Assembly: GCA_963814915.1 (NCBI GenBank)
Contig: CAWFEI010000005.1
Location: forward strand, 372,001-436,000
DNA: 64,000 nucleotides
Direction: 5' to 3'
Origin: VRUE01 sp963814915
GTDB lineage: Bacteria > Actinomycetota > Thermoleophilia > Solirubrobacterales > 70-9
Shown: in pieces, positions 17,058 to 26,368 of the stretch
Position numbering within the stretch: position 1 is the stretch's first letter
How the letters are laid out: the number at the start of each line of letters is the position of its first letter
Program-made: the position numbers and the translations under genes
Notes under the pieces: model-generated
The model's database searches: none
Told to the model about the DNA's origin: nothing
Seen by the model: the letters and a program-made list of their open reading frames with translations, nothing else

Positions 17058-17785
17058 GCGCGCAGCCTATTGACGATCTCGGTGGCCACCTCGGCGTCGG
17101 CCAGGTCGGTGCGGTCGATCGTGGTGAGATTCGGGATCTTGCGCATCCAGGTGAGCTGACGGCGGGCGTAGTTGCGCGAGCGCTTCTTCATCCGCTCGAC
17201 GTCACCGCCGAGCAGCTCGTCGAAGCCGAGCGCCTTGCGCGCGGTCCGCGAAGGCCCCAGGCCTTCCGCGCGCCGCACCTCCTCCTCCGCGCCGCCGGCG
17301 ACGATCGCCTCGGTGCGGCCGTCGATCCGCTCATACAGTCGCGCCCGCACCATCTCGAGCCCGAAGATCGTCGTCGGCAGCCGGGTCCGCGGCGACCACA
17401 GCTCGGAGCCCTCGGATTCGGGTGGCGCCTTTTCCAATGAGAGCTCCGCGACCGCCGCGCGCAGGTAGAGCCCCGTGCCGCCGACGACGATCGGCCGCCG
17501 CCCGGCAGCGAGGGCGCGGTCGACCTCCGCGTGCGCCAAGCGCATGTAGTCGCCGACGGAGAACGGCTGGGTGACGGGCACGAACCCGATCAGCCGATGC
17601 TCCAACCTCTCCTGCTCCTCGGCGCTGGCCACGCCCGTGAGCACGCTCAGCCCCTCGTAGACCTGCAGCGCGTCGCAAGAAATGGCTACAGGGTCCTCTC
17701 CCAGCTTCCGCAGCTCCTCCGCCAGGGCGATCGCGACCCCGGTCTTGCCGACGCCGGTCGGGCCGAAGATCCCGACGACGTTCAA
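17054..17785 (-). CDS. miaA: tRNA dimethylallyltransferase MiaA, short form
   Basis: This 243-residue protein has the P-loop GIFGPTGVGKTG, the substrate segment ISCDALQVYEGL, VVGGTGLYLRA and the C-terminal RNYARRQLTWMRK. MiaA adds dimethylallyl to A37 of tRNAs reading UNN codons. Typical MiaA is about 300 residues. The stretch between LYLRAA and the late helices (the helical insertion domain) is largely missing here. The start codon is TTG at 17785, overlapping the miaB stop by four bases (TTGA), so it is read directly after miaB, the next enzyme in the same modification. Confidence 0.92.
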   Translation of the reverse strand: MNVVGIFGPTGVGKTGVAIALAEELRKLGEDPVAISCDALQVYEGLSVLTGVASAEEQERLEHRLIGFVPVTQPFSVGDYMRLAHAEVDRALAAGRRPIVVGGTGLYLRAAVAELSLEKAPPESEGSELWSPRTRLPTTIFGLEMVRARLYERIDGRTEAIVAGGAEEEVRRAEGLGPSRTARKALGFDELLGGDVERMKKRSRNYARRQLTWMRKIPNLTTIDRTDLADAEVATEIVNRLRA

Positions 17786-19098
17786 ACCGGGATCGGCTTC
17801 GCCGCAACTCCGCTGAGGGTAGTCGACGTGGCGGCGTCGATCTCGACCCGGACGAACTCGCCCGGCTGGGCGGAGCCGTCGAAGTTGACCGTCTTGTTGT
17901 GCCGCGTCCGCCCGCGCAGACGGGTCGGGTCGGTACGGCTCGGGCCCTCGACCAGGACCTCCAGCTCGCGGCCGACGAAGCGCTGCGCCCGCTCGGTCGC
18001 CCGTGCCTGCACCAACTCGACGAGGCGTTCCATGCGCTCGCGCTTCACCGGGTGCGGCAGTTGCTCGCCCAGGGTCGCCGCCTCGGTTTCGCGGCGGGGC
18101 GAGAAGATGAAGGTGAACGCGCTGTCGTAGCCGACCTCCTCGACGACTTCCAGGGTCTGCTCGAAATCGGCCTCGGTCTCACCGGGGAAGCCGACGATGA
18201 TGTCGGTCGTGATCGCACAGTCGGGGACGTGCTCGCGGATCAGCGAGACGCGGTCCATGTAGCGCTGCCGGTCGTAGGTCCGGCGCATCCGTTTGAGCAC
18301 GGCGCTGGAGCCTGACTGCAACGGCAGGTGGATGTGCTCGCAGAGCGCCGGCAGCTCGGCGTGCGCGCGGACCACATCCTCCTTCATGTCCTTGGGGTGC
18401 GGGCTGGTGTAGCGGATTCGCTCGATTCCCTCGACGGCGTCGACGCGGGCCAGCAGCTCGGCGAAGCCGATCCGCGACTCGGGTGGCAGGTCACGCCCGT
18501 AGCTGTTCACGTTCTGGCCCAGCAGAGTCACCTCGCGCACCCCGTCGGCTGCGAGCGCCTCAGCCTCGACGATCAGCTCGTCGGGATCGCGGCTCTCCTC
18601 GCGGCCCCGGGTGGAGGGAACGATGCAGTAGGAGCATCTGCAGTTGCAGCCCTGCGAGATTTGCAGCCAGCCCTGGAACTCGCGCTCGCGGCGGGCCGGT
18701 AGGTGGCCGGAGAAGTCCTCGAACTCGAAGTAGCCCTGGGCGGTGAGCGAGTCCGAGTTGAGGAACTCGGCCAGGCGGTGGATCTGGCCAGGCCCGAAGG
18801 CGACGTCGACGAACGGGAAGCGCTGGAAGACCTCGTCCTTGACCGATTGCGCCCAGCAGCCCCCCACCCCGACGACGCGCGCCGGGTCTTCGGTCTTGAG
18901 GCGCTTGGCCTCACCCAGGTGGGCGACGAAGCGGTTATCGGCCGACTCGCGGATCGAGCAGGTGTTGAAGAGGATCAGGTCGGCGTCCGCGCGGCTCTCG
19001 GCGCGCTCGTAGCCGAGCGACTCCAGCATCCCCTGCATCCGCTCCGAGTCGTGCACGTTCATCTGACAGCCGAACGTGGTGACGTGGTACCTGGGCAT
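17782..19098 (-). CDS. miaB: tRNA-2-methylthio-N6-dimethylallyladenosine synthase MiaB
   Basis: This 438-residue methylthiotransferase has the N-terminal UPF0004 domain with three cluster cysteines (TFGCQMN, FNTCSIRE, GGCWAQ). The radical SAM core has the motif CRCSYCIVPSTRG. The C-terminal TRAM domain (residues about 370-435) carries LRGRTRHNKTVNF. It methylthiolates i6A37 in tRNA made by MiaA. I use the ATG at 19098 (PRYHVTTFG); an ATG six codons upstream is possible. It directly precedes miaA. Confidence 0.96.
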   Translation of the reverse strand: MPRYHVTTFGCQMNVHDSERMQGMLESLGYERAESRADADLILFNTCSIRESADNRFVAHLGEAKRLKTEDPARVVGVGGCWAQSVKDEVFQRFPFVDVAFGPGQIHRLAEFLNSDSLTAQGYFEFEDFSGHLPARREREFQGWLQISQGCNCRCSYCIVPSTRGREESRDPDELIVEAEALAADGVREVTLLGQNVNSYGRDLPPESRIGFAELLARVDAVEGIERIRYTSPHPKDMKEDVVRAHAELPALCEHIHLPLQSGSSAVLKRMRRTYDRQRYMDRVSLIREHVPDCAITTDIIVGFPGETEADFEQTLEVVEEVGYDSAFTFIFSPRRETEAATLGEQLPHPVKRERMERLVELVQARATERAQRFVGRELEVLVEGPSRTDPTRLRGRTRHNKTVNFDGSAQPGEFVRVEIDAATSTTLSGVAAKPIPV

Positions 19099-19127
19099 GG
19101 CCCAGACTCTAGCCAAGCCCTACCGGC

Positions 19128-19382
19128 CTACTTGGACTCCTGGGCTTCGGATTCCTCGGTGGCCTGCGGCAGACCCCTTTCCTGCTCCTTGTGCACTTCC
19201 TCGTCCTTGGAGTGCAGCACGGCAAAGGTGGTCGAGCCGCCGACCAGGACCAGGAACCAGATCAAGACCAGCGGCGCGAAGCGCCCGGGGAACCCCTCGA
19301 AGCGCAGCCCGAGGAAGCTGACGATGACCGCCGATGCGGCGAGCAGCGGCCCGACGACGTAGAAGATCGTTCCGTAGTCCAT
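19128..19382 (-). CDS. Small two-helix membrane protein of unknown function
   Basis: This 84-residue protein has two predicted transmembrane helices (about residues 7-25 and 37-56) joined by a short basic loop, and an acidic C-terminal tail rich in Glu and Gln. I do not recognise a family. It lies between the RNase Y gene and miaB on the same strand, with about 30-base gaps on each side, so it is probably co-transcribed. The GC-rich third positions and the hydrophobic pattern support a real gene. Confidence 0.7.
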   Translation of the reverse strand: MDYGTIFYVVGPLLAASAVIVSFLGLRFEGFPGRFAPLVLIWFLVLVGGSTTFAVLHSKDEEVHKEQERGLPQATEESEAQESK

Positions 19383-19414
19383 GCGGGCGGCATCCTATCC
19401 ATTGCGGCGGCCTC

Positions 19415-20665
19415 CTAGCGGGCGTAGTTCGTCGCACGGCTCTCGCGGATCACGGTTACCTTGATTCGCCCAGGGTAGGAAGCGTCGCGCTCGATCTCGG
19501 TCGCGATCTCATGCGAGATCAGTGCCGCGTGCTCGTCGTCCACCTCGCCCGGATCGACCATCACCCGCATCTCGCGCCCCGCCTGCATCGCGTAGACCTT
19601 CTCCACCCCTTCGTGGCCGGCGGCGAGCTGCTCGAGCTGCTCGAGGCGGTTGACGTACTCCTCAACGGTGTGGCCGCGGGCGCCGGGCCTGGCGCCCGAG
19701 AGCGCATCGGCGGTCTGGACCACGACCGCCTCGACGCTGTGCGGCTCAACCTCGTCGTGGTGGGCCTCGATCGCGTGGGCGATCTCTTCGCTCTCGCCGT
19801 AGCGGCGCGCAAGGCGGGCCCCGACCTCGGCGTGAGTCCCGTCGGCCTCTTGGCCGGCCGCCTTGCCGATGTCGTGCAGCAGCGCCGCGCGGCGGGCGAT
19901 CTCGGCCCCCGCGCCCAGCTCGACCGCGATCAAGCCGGCGAGGTAGGAGCTCTCGACCAGGTGGGCGAGGACGTTCTGTCCATAGCTGGTTCGGAACTGG
20001 AGCCTGCCCAGCAGGTCGATGAGCTGCGGGTGCAGCCCGTTGACGTTGGCGTCGAGCGCCGCTCGCTCGCCCTCTTCGATGACACGCTCCCCGATCTCGG
20101 CGCTGGCCTGCTCGAAGGCCTCCTCGCAGCGGGCCGGATGAATGCGGCCGTCGGCCACGAGGCGCTCCAGCGTCAGCCGAGCTACCTCGCGCCGCCTGCC
20201 ATCGAAGCTCGAGAGGCGCACCGCGGAGGGCGTGTCGTCGACGATGATGTCGACCCCGGTCAGCTGCTCGAGCGCCTGGATGTTGCGCCCCTCACGGCCG
20301 ATGATGCGGCCCTTCATCGCGTCGTTGGGCAGTTGCACGATCCGGGTCGTGCCGACCGCCGCGTGCTTGCCCGCCATCCGTTGAGTTGCCGTGGCGAGGA
20401 TTCCGCGCGCGCGGTGCCTGGCCTCCCGGCGGGTCTCCTCCTCGATCTTGCGCAGGGTGAGGCCGGCCCGGCGGCGCGCATCGGCCTCGACTTCGTCGAG
20501 CAGCATCTGCCGCGCCTCGCTCGCAGTCAGCGACGAAATCCGTTCCAGTTCGCCACGCCACAGCTCGGCGAGCTGCGAGTCGAGCGCCTCCAGCCGGTCC
20601 AGAGCGCCGTCGGGCTCCGAGCCGTTGCCGCGTGAAAGCGTCCACGACGGCATGCTGAGTTTCAT
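19415..20665 (-). CDS. rny: Ribonuclease Y-like KH/HD-domain RNase without a membrane anchor
   Basis: This 416-residue protein has a coiled-coil N-terminal region (about 30-110), a KH domain with GRIIGREGRNIQALE, and an HD phosphohydrolase domain with LLHDIGKA and later AHHDEVEP. The C-terminus matches RNase Y (YPGRIKVTVIRE). Bacterial RNase Y is usually about 520 residues with an N-terminal transmembrane helix that holds it at the membrane. Here the N-terminus (KLSMPSWTLSRGNG) is hydrophilic and the coiled coil is short, so this form looks cytoplasmic. It follows recA, where recX is common. Confidence 0.9.
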   Translation of the reverse strand: MKLSMPSWTLSRGNGSEPDGALDRLEALDSQLAELWRGELERISSLTASEARQMLLDEVEADARRRAGLTLRKIEEETRREARHRARGILATATQRMAGKHAAVGTTRIVQLPNDAMKGRIIGREGRNIQALEQLTGVDIIVDDTPSAVRLSSFDGRRREVARLTLERLVADGRIHPARCEEAFEQASAEIGERVIEEGERAALDANVNGLHPQLIDLLGRLQFRTSYGQNVLAHLVESSYLAGLIAVELGAGAEIARRAALLHDIGKAAGQEADGTHAEVGARLARRYGESEEIAHAIEAHHDEVEPHSVEAVVVQTADALSGARPGARGHTVEEYVNRLEQLEQLAAGHEGVEKVYAMQAGREMRVMVDPGEVDDEHAALISHEIATEIERDASYPGRIKVTVIRESRATNYAR

Positions 20666-20712
20666 CTAGGCCACAGGGTACTCCTATAGAACTGCTTGTC
20701 TAGCGAGGCGGA

Positions 20713-21828
20713 TCAGGCGGCTTCGGCTACCGGGGGCGGATCCCCCGCTGCGGCCTCTGTCCCTGCCTCGGGCTCCGGCGTGACCACTGCGTCTTCGGCG
20801 CCGATGCCGAGCGCGGCGCGGATCTTCGCCTCCAACTCGGCCGCTATCTCCGGGTTGTCGGCGAGGAACTGCTTGGCGTTGTTGCGACCCTGGCCCAAGC
20901 GCGTCTTGCCGTAGGAGAAGAAGGAGCCGGATTTCTGCACCAGGTCGTGCTCGATGCCGAAGTCGAGCAGGCCGCCCTCGCGCGAGATCCCGGCCCCGTA
21001 CTCGATGTCGAACTCGGCCTGGCGGAACGGCGCCGCGACTTTGTTCTTGACGACCTTGACCCGGACCCGGTTGCCGACCGCCTCGGTCCCTTCTTTGAGG
21101 GTTTCGATGCGGCGAATGTCGAGCCGCTGCGAGGAAGCGAACTTCAGTGCCCGCCCGCCGGGCTGCGTCTCCGGCGATCCGAACTGGACGCCGACCTTTT
21201 CGCGGATCTGGTTGGTGAACACGCAGACCGTGTTGGTCCGGTTCAGGTTGCCGGCAAGTTTGCGCATCGCCTGCGACATCAGGCGTGCCTGCAGGCCGAC
21301 GGTCGTGTCGCCGATCTGGCCTTCAAGCTCGACTTTCGGGGTCAGCGCGGCGACCGAGTCGATCGCAACCACGTCGATCGCGGCGGAGGCGATCAGGCGA
21401 TCGGCGATCTGCAGCGCCTGCTCGCCGTAGTCGGGCTGGGAGACGAGCAGCTCGTCGGTGTCGACACCGATCGCCTTGGCGTAGATCGGGTCCATCGCGT
21501 GCTCGGTATCGATGAAGACGCAGACGCCGCCGCGACTCTGCGCTTCGGCGATGATGTGGTAGATCAGCGTCGTCTTTCCGGAGGACTCGGGGCCAAAGAT
21601 CTCGACGATCCGGCCGCGTGGAACGCCGCCGACGCCGAGCGCGAGATCGAGCGCGAGGGCCCCGGTCGGAATCGCCGGCACCTTCACCCTCGTGTCAGCG
21701 CCGAGGCGCATCAAGGCACCCTCGCCGAAGTCTTTTTTGATGTGCTGGACCGCGTTTTCCAGCGCCGCGTCCTTGGCCTTGGCCTCCTTGGCCGAGGCGT
21801 CCTTCAGGGCCGCTTTCTTGTCTGCCAT
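20713..21828 (-). CDS. recA: Recombinase RecA
   Basis: This 371-residue RecA has Walker A FGPESSGKTT, Walker B VVAIDSVAAL, the L2 loop (NQIREKVGVQFGSPE), and a C-terminal tail rich in Ala, Pro and Glu. An extra Lys/Ala-rich N-terminus precedes the core. It polymerises on single-stranded DNA for homologous recombination and SOS induction. An AGGAAGG Shine-Dalgarno-like run lies just upstream of the ATG. I see no actinobacterial LexA box in the 110-base gap to cinA. No recX follows. Confidence 0.98.
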   Translation of the reverse strand: MADKKAALKDASAKEAKAKDAALENAVQHIKKDFGEGALMRLGADTRVKVPAIPTGALALDLALGVGGVPRGRIVEIFGPESSGKTTLIYHIIAEAQSRGGVCVFIDTEHAMDPIYAKAIGVDTDELLVSQPDYGEQALQIADRLIASAAIDVVAIDSVAALTPKVELEGQIGDTTVGLQARLMSQAMRKLAGNLNRTNTVCVFTNQIREKVGVQFGSPETQPGGRALKFASSQRLDIRRIETLKEGTEAVGNRVRVKVVKNKVAAPFRQAEFDIEYGAGISREGGLLDFGIEHDLVQKSGSFFSYGKTRLGQGRNNAKQFLADNPEIAAELEAKIRAALGIGAEDAVVTPEPEAGTEAAAGDPPPVAEAA

Positions 21829-21939
21829 CTCATCCGCCTTCCTGCATATGGAGAGGGAACCGTAGTCGCGGGTGCGGACGCTAAGACCCGCCCGCGCGCG
21901 GTTGGCGCGCCGAGCGTGAAATGTGTGTGACGACTCCGC

Positions 21940-23271
21940 CTACAAAGGCGCGTCGTCGTCGCCGAGCAGGGTCCGCAACAGGTGCATCGCGACCAGAGCC
22001 GAGCGTTCGCGGATGTCCTCGCGGTCGCCGGGGATGACCGGGGCGCGGGCGAGCCCAGTCCCGTCGGCGAGGCGGGCGTCGAAGCAGACATAGCCGACCG
22101 GCTTGCTCTCGGTCCCGCCGTCGGGCCCGGCGATGCCGGTTATCGAGACGGCGACATCGGCGCCGAAGCGCTCCAGGGCGCCCCGTGACATCGCCTCCGC
22201 GACCTCGGGCGAAACCGCCCCGCGAGCCTCGATCAGCCCCGGCTCAACCCCCAGCAGCTCCGCCTTGGCCTCGTTCGAGTAGGCGACGACGCCGCCGGCG
22301 AAGTACTCCGAGGCGCCGGGTAGCCTGGTGATCCGCGCCGCCAGCAGGCCGGCCGAGCAGGACTCGGCGAGGGCCAGGGTCCGGCCCCGCAGCAACCCGG
22401 CGAGCTGCGAGTCGATCGTCTCGCCGTCGAGGCTGAAGAGGTGCTGAGCGTGACGATCGGCCAGCCCGTCGCGCACCGCCTCGGCGACCGGCGCGGCCTC
22501 GGCCCGGTAGCGCACGTCGATCTCGATCTCGCCGCGGCGCAGGCAGGTGGTGATCTCGACCGCGCCGAGCTGCACTCCGTCGGCCTCGATCTCGCGCAGG
22601 CTCTTGGCGATCTCCGACTCCGGGATGCCGAACATGCGCAGCGTGTAGCCGAGCAGGGGCGTCGCGCGGGCGAGGATCGCCTGCACCGGCGGGGCCTCGA
22701 GTGCGCGCGGCCACATCGGCTGCAGCTCGCGCGGCGGGCCCGGCAGCACGATCACCGCCCGCGCCCCGGCGGGGACGACCAGGCCGGGCGCGGTGCCGAC
22801 CGGATCCAGCGGCAGCGAGCCGTCGGGGACCATCGCCTGCTTGCGGTTGGCCTCGCGCACGGCTTCCTCGTCGAAGCTGAAGCGCCGCGCGAAGCCGCGC
22901 AGGATCGCGGCGATCTTCTCCTCCATCTCCTCGTCGAGCACCATCTCGCGACCGGCGAAACGGCCGACCACCTCCGCGGTCAGATCGTCCGCGGTCGGCC
23001 CGAGCCCACCCGAGGTGACGATCAGATCCATCCCCTCGGCGGCCATGAAGCGCAGCGCTGCCTCCAGGTCATCCGGGCGGTCGGCGACGACCAGGATGTG
23101 GGCGACCTCGACCCCCTGCCCGGCCAGCTGTTCGGAGATCCAAGGCCCGTTGCTGTCGGAGATCCGCCCGGTGATCACCTCAGTCCCGGTGACGACAATG
23201 CCTGCCCTGACCACCCCCGCGCCCTCCTGACGCGGGAGCTGATGCCGGTCCATTTCTGATTCTTCAGGCAT
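21940..23271 (-). CDS. cinA: CinA-family protein (MoCF-like domain plus nicotinamide-nucleotide amidase)
   Basis: This 443-residue protein has an N-terminal molybdopterin-binding-like (COG1058) domain with VTGTEVITGRISDSNG and SGGLGPTADDLT. The C-terminal CinA amidase domain has ALAESCSAGLLAARIT and ITGIAGPDGGTESKPVG. The amidase recycles NMN; the N-terminal domain is a pyrophosphatase in related proteins. cinA next to recA is a conserved arrangement. The start is uncertain: ATG at 23271 gives a 20-residue extension, while GTG at 23214 fits the family N-terminus better. Confidence 0.94.
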   Translation of the reverse strand: MPEESEMDRHQLPRQEGAGVVRAGIVVTGTEVITGRISDSNGPWISEQLAGQGVEVAHILVVADRPDDLEAALRFMAAEGMDLIVTSGGLGPTADDLTAEVVGRFAGREMVLDEEMEEKIAAILRGFARRFSFDEEAVREANRKQAMVPDGSLPLDPVGTAPGLVVPAGARAVIVLPGPPRELQPMWPRALEAPPVQAILARATPLLGYTLRMFGIPESEIAKSLREIEADGVQLGAVEITTCLRRGEIEIDVRYRAEAAPVAEAVRDGLADRHAQHLFSLDGETIDSQLAGLLRGRTLALAESCSAGLLAARITRLPGASEYFAGGVVAYSNEAKAELLGVEPGLIEARGAVSPEVAEAMSRGALERFGADVAVSITGIAGPDGGTESKPVGYVCFDARLADGTGLARAPVIPGDREDIRERSALVAMHLLRTLLGDDDAPL

Positions 23272-23301
23272 CCGCGGGAGCAGAGGAGGCGACGGTATCT
23301 G

Positions 23302-24069
23302 TCATTCGCAGCTGGGCCTTTCGCCTTCTTCCAGCGCCGTGAGCTCGCCCTTGCTGTCGACCGCGTAGCCGACCGGGCTGGAGCTTTGTTCAATCGCAAC
23401 CGGCCGCTCGTCGACGTAGACGGTGATCAAGCCGTTGCCGAAGGCCATTTCGAACTCGCGCGAACGGAACGGGCCGACTTCTTCTCCTTCGGCGAGGATC
23501 TGGCCGTCGACCAGCGGCTTTTCGGCTGCGCCGACAACGCAGACCCACACTTCCCCGGTCGCCGCCAGGCGAACCCCCACACCCGGCTTGGAGGGCGTCG
23601 TGGCGCCCTTCTTCTGTGCCTTACCGCCCTGCTTGCCTTCCTGCTGCGTAGCGGACGAAGGGCCGGAGGGGCCACCGTCTCCCCCGGCAAGGGCGATCCC
23701 GACGGCGAGCGCGACGAGGGCGACGCAGACGACCACGATCAGCAACCGGGCCGAGATTTGCGGCCGCGGGCGGCGCGCCCCGGTCGGAACCGGCTCGACC
23801 CGTTTGGGCACGCGATCGCCGGCATCCGGCACGGCGCTGCGCCGGTAGTCCTCGGCGAGCCGCTCGCCGTCGAGGCCGAGGAACGAGGCATAGGTGCGGA
23901 TGAAGCCGCGGGTGTAGGCGCCGCCGGGCAGGGCGTCCCACTCCTCGTTCTCGATCGCCTGTAGGTAGCGGACGCGTATCTTGATCGCCGTTTCGACCTC
24001 GGAAAGGTCGATTTTGCGACGATTCCGCGCCTCGCGCAGGGTAGGTCCGATGCCGGTGTCCACGCCCAC
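23302..24069 (-). CDS. RodZ-like HTH membrane protein
   Basis: This 255-residue protein has an N-terminal Cro/C1-type HTH (LREARNRRKIDLSEVE, then YLQAIENEEWDALPG, then YTRGFIRTYASFLGL). That is the RodZ/HTH_25 signature. One transmembrane helix lies at about 108-128, followed by a Gly/Lys linker and a C-terminal DUF4115-like beta domain. In rods, RodZ links MreB to the cell-wall machinery; in actinobacteria without MreB the role is unclear. It sits between ftsK and cinA, a usual place for this gene. The start is GTG at 24069. Confidence 0.88.
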   Translation of the reverse strand: MGVDTGIGPTLREARNRRKIDLSEVETAIKIRVRYLQAIENEEWDALPGGAYTRGFIRTYASFLGLDGERLAEDYRRSAVPDAGDRVPKRVEPVPTGARRPRPQISARLLIVVVCVALVALAVGIALAGGDGGPSGPSSATQQEGKQGGKAQKKGATTPSKPGVGVRLAATGEVWVCVVGAAEKPLVDGQILAEGEEVGPFRSREFEMAFGNGLITVYVDERPVAIEQSSSPVGYAVDSKGELTALEEGERPSCE

Positions 24070-24165
24070 ATTGTGTCCATTACGCCGCTTCGGTGCGAAA
24101 CAGACCCACGCGACCTACATCGAGCGTCGATCTGGGTCCGGTGGATCCTCGGTCGGCCGGCGGGG

Positions 24166-26310
24166 CTACTCGTCGGCCTCGACCGCGACCGGCGCCGGAT
24201 CGCCGCCGGCCAGCACCCGTGAGAGGTCGGCCTCGGTGATCAGCACCTGGCGGGGCTTGGAGCCCTCGTAGCCTGAGATGACGCCGCGCCGCTCGAGCAT
24301 GTCGATCAGCCGGCCGGCGCGTGTGTAGCCGACCCGCAGGCGGCGTTGGATCATCGAGACGGACGCGGTTTCGGTCTGCACGACCGTGCGGATCGCGTCA
24401 TCGAGCAGGTCGTCGCTGTCGGGGTCGAAGTCGTCCTCCGTTTCGACCCCCTTGCCCTCGTGTACCTCGAGCAACTCGGCCTCGAATTCGGGTTCGCCCT
24501 GCTTGGCCCAGTGGGAGGTGATCCGGGAGATCTCCTCCTCGGTGACGAAGGCGCCCTGCACGCGCGCCATTTTCGAAGTCCCGGCGCCGCGGAACAGCAT
24601 GTCCCCCTGGCCGAGCAGGGCCTCGGCTCCGCCCTGGTCGAGAATCACCCGCGAGTCGGTCTGCGAGGAGACGGCGAAGGCGATCCGGGCAGGGATGTTG
24701 ACCTTGATCGTGCCGGTGATGATGTCGGTCGACGGGCGCTGCGTCGCCAGGACGAGGTGAATGCCCGTCGCGCGTGACTTCTGCGCCAGGCGGATGATCG
24801 AATCCTCGACCTCGGCCGGCGAGACCATCATCAGGTCCGCGAGCTCGTCGATCACGCAGAGGATGTGCGGCAACGGCGGCTCCCCCGCCTTGGCGCGCGC
24901 GCGGTTGAGCTCGCCGAGGTTGCGGCAGCGCGCCTCGCCCATGATCCCGTAGCGGCTCTCCATCTCACCGATCAGGTTGGCGAGCACGTTGGCCGCCAGT
25001 CGGGGTGAGGTGACGACGGGGGTGAGAAGGTGGGGTACGTGCTCGTAGTGGTTGAGCTCAACCTGCTTGGGGTCGACGAGGACGAGGCGCACGTCGTTGG
25101 GCGAGGCGTGCATCAGGATCGAAGAGAGGATCGCGTTGACGCAGCCGGACTTGCCCGAGCCGGTCGTCCCGGCGACGAGCACGTGCGGCATCTTGGCCAG
25201 GTCGACCGAGACCGCGTTGCCGTCGATGCCCTTGCCCAGCCAGGCGACCAGCGGCGAGGTCTTCTCCGGGCGCCCGGCGTAGATGTCGCCGAGGCGGACC
25301 AGGCGGCGGCGGGTGTTGGGGACCTCGACGCCGACCGCCTGCTTGCCGGGGATCGGCGCGAGGATGCGGATGTCGGTCGAAGCGAGGGCGTAGGCGAGGT
25401 CGTTGGAGAGCTCGGTGACTTTCTTCACTTTGGTGCCGGGCGCAAGCCGCAGCTCGAAGCGCGAGACGTGCGGGCCGCTGACGATGCCGACGATCTTCGC
25501 CTCGACGCCGAAGTGGCCCAGCGTCTCGACCAGTTTGCGGCCGATGATTTCGTGGTCGCGCGGGTCCGGGCCCTTGTCGCCTTTCCCCTTTTCGAGCACC
25601 TTTCCCGGCGGCGGCCGGTAGTCGATCTGCTCAGATTCGGTCACGCCGCGCTTGTTGCCCATCGGGGTCAACGCCACCGGCTCGCCCTCGGTCGGGTCGG
25701 GCTCGGCGTCGGGCTCCCGCTCGGCCTCCTCGGCGAGCTCGGGGAAGTCGTGGGTCGCGGCCTCGGCCTCGGGCTCGGGGTCGACCGGGTCCTCGGCGAT
25801 CGCGACCGTCGGCTCGAACTCCTCGTCGTTCTCGGGGTAGGCGCTCATCACGTCGGTCGGGCCGGCCTTGGTCGCTAGGTCGACAGCCTTTTCGTCGCGT
25901 CTCGCCTCACGGCTCTGGATCGCTGTCTTGGCGATGTCGCGACCTCCGGAGAAGGTGTGGCGGGCGCCGCGGCCGAGGCCGCGGAAGACGGTTGAAATCG
26001 AGGTGCCGGTTACGAGCATCGCGCCCGCCGCCAGCATCAACACGGTGGCGATCCGCGCGCCTACCCTGCCGAACAGGTACTCGAGCCCGGTTTCGAGCCC
26101 GTAGCCGACCTTGCCGCCGTCCCAGCCGAAGAAGAGGACGAAGCAGAGGTACACCCCGGCGGCGATCAGGCAGAGCCCGATCAGGTCGAGGTGGCGCTGT
26201 TGCAGACCTTCGGGGAGGTGTGGCCGCGGGAACCGCGAGCCGCCTTTTGCTTTCGATTTTCCTTTCGGCTTGCGGCGCGCGGCCGAGCTTCGCTTCTTGC
26301 GCACGAACAT
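24166..26310 (-). CDS. ftsK: DNA translocase FtsK/SpoIIIE
   Basis: This 714-residue protein has a basic N-terminus and an N-terminal membrane region (hydrophobic stretches at about 42-62 and 84-110). An acidic linker follows (about 150-230), then the FtsK alpha/beta motor with Walker A GTTGSGKSGCVN and Walker B HILCVIDELADLMM. The gamma winged helix at the C-terminus has VSMIQRRLRVGYTRAGRLID. It pumps chromosomal DNA through the division septum. The transmembrane part is shorter than the four-helix form of many FtsK proteins. It starts 58 bases after the PcsB-like gene ends. Confidence 0.96.
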   Translation of the reverse strand: MFVRKKRSSAARRKPKGKSKAKGGSRFPRPHLPEGLQQRHLDLIGLCLIAAGVYLCFVLFFGWDGGKVGYGLETGLEYLFGRVGARIATVLMLAAGAMLVTGTSISTVFRGLGRGARHTFSGGRDIAKTAIQSREARRDEKAVDLATKAGPTDVMSAYPENDEEFEPTVAIAEDPVDPEPEAEAATHDFPELAEEAEREPDAEPDPTEGEPVALTPMGNKRGVTESEQIDYRPPPGKVLEKGKGDKGPDPRDHEIIGRKLVETLGHFGVEAKIVGIVSGPHVSRFELRLAPGTKVKKVTELSNDLAYALASTDIRILAPIPGKQAVGVEVPNTRRRLVRLGDIYAGRPEKTSPLVAWLGKGIDGNAVSVDLAKMPHVLVAGTTGSGKSGCVNAILSSILMHASPNDVRLVLVDPKQVELNHYEHVPHLLTPVVTSPRLAANVLANLIGEMESRYGIMGEARCRNLGELNRARAKAGEPPLPHILCVIDELADLMMVSPAEVEDSIIRLAQKSRATGIHLVLATQRPSTDIITGTIKVNIPARIAFAVSSQTDSRVILDQGGAEALLGQGDMLFRGAGTSKMARVQGAFVTEEEISRITSHWAKQGEPEFEAELLEVHEGKGVETEDDFDPDSDDLLDDAIRTVVQTETASVSMIQRRLRVGYTRAGRLIDMLERRGVISGYEGSKPRQVLITEADLSRVLAGGDPAPVAVEADE

Positions 26311-26368
26311 TGCACCCGCTTCGACGCGCCGCGCCGCGCCCCTGCCTGGGTGTGCGGGCGAATCGGGG

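Noticed and set aside
14502..17159. 885-codon plus-strand frame opposite dapL, dapF and miaA
   Set aside because: It is antisense to three recognisable enzymes and has an Arg/Gly/Asp/Leu-rich composition typical of shadow frames in high-GC DNA.
21829..21939. LexA/SOS box before recA
   Set aside because: No TCGAAC-N4-GTTCGA-like site could be found in the gap.
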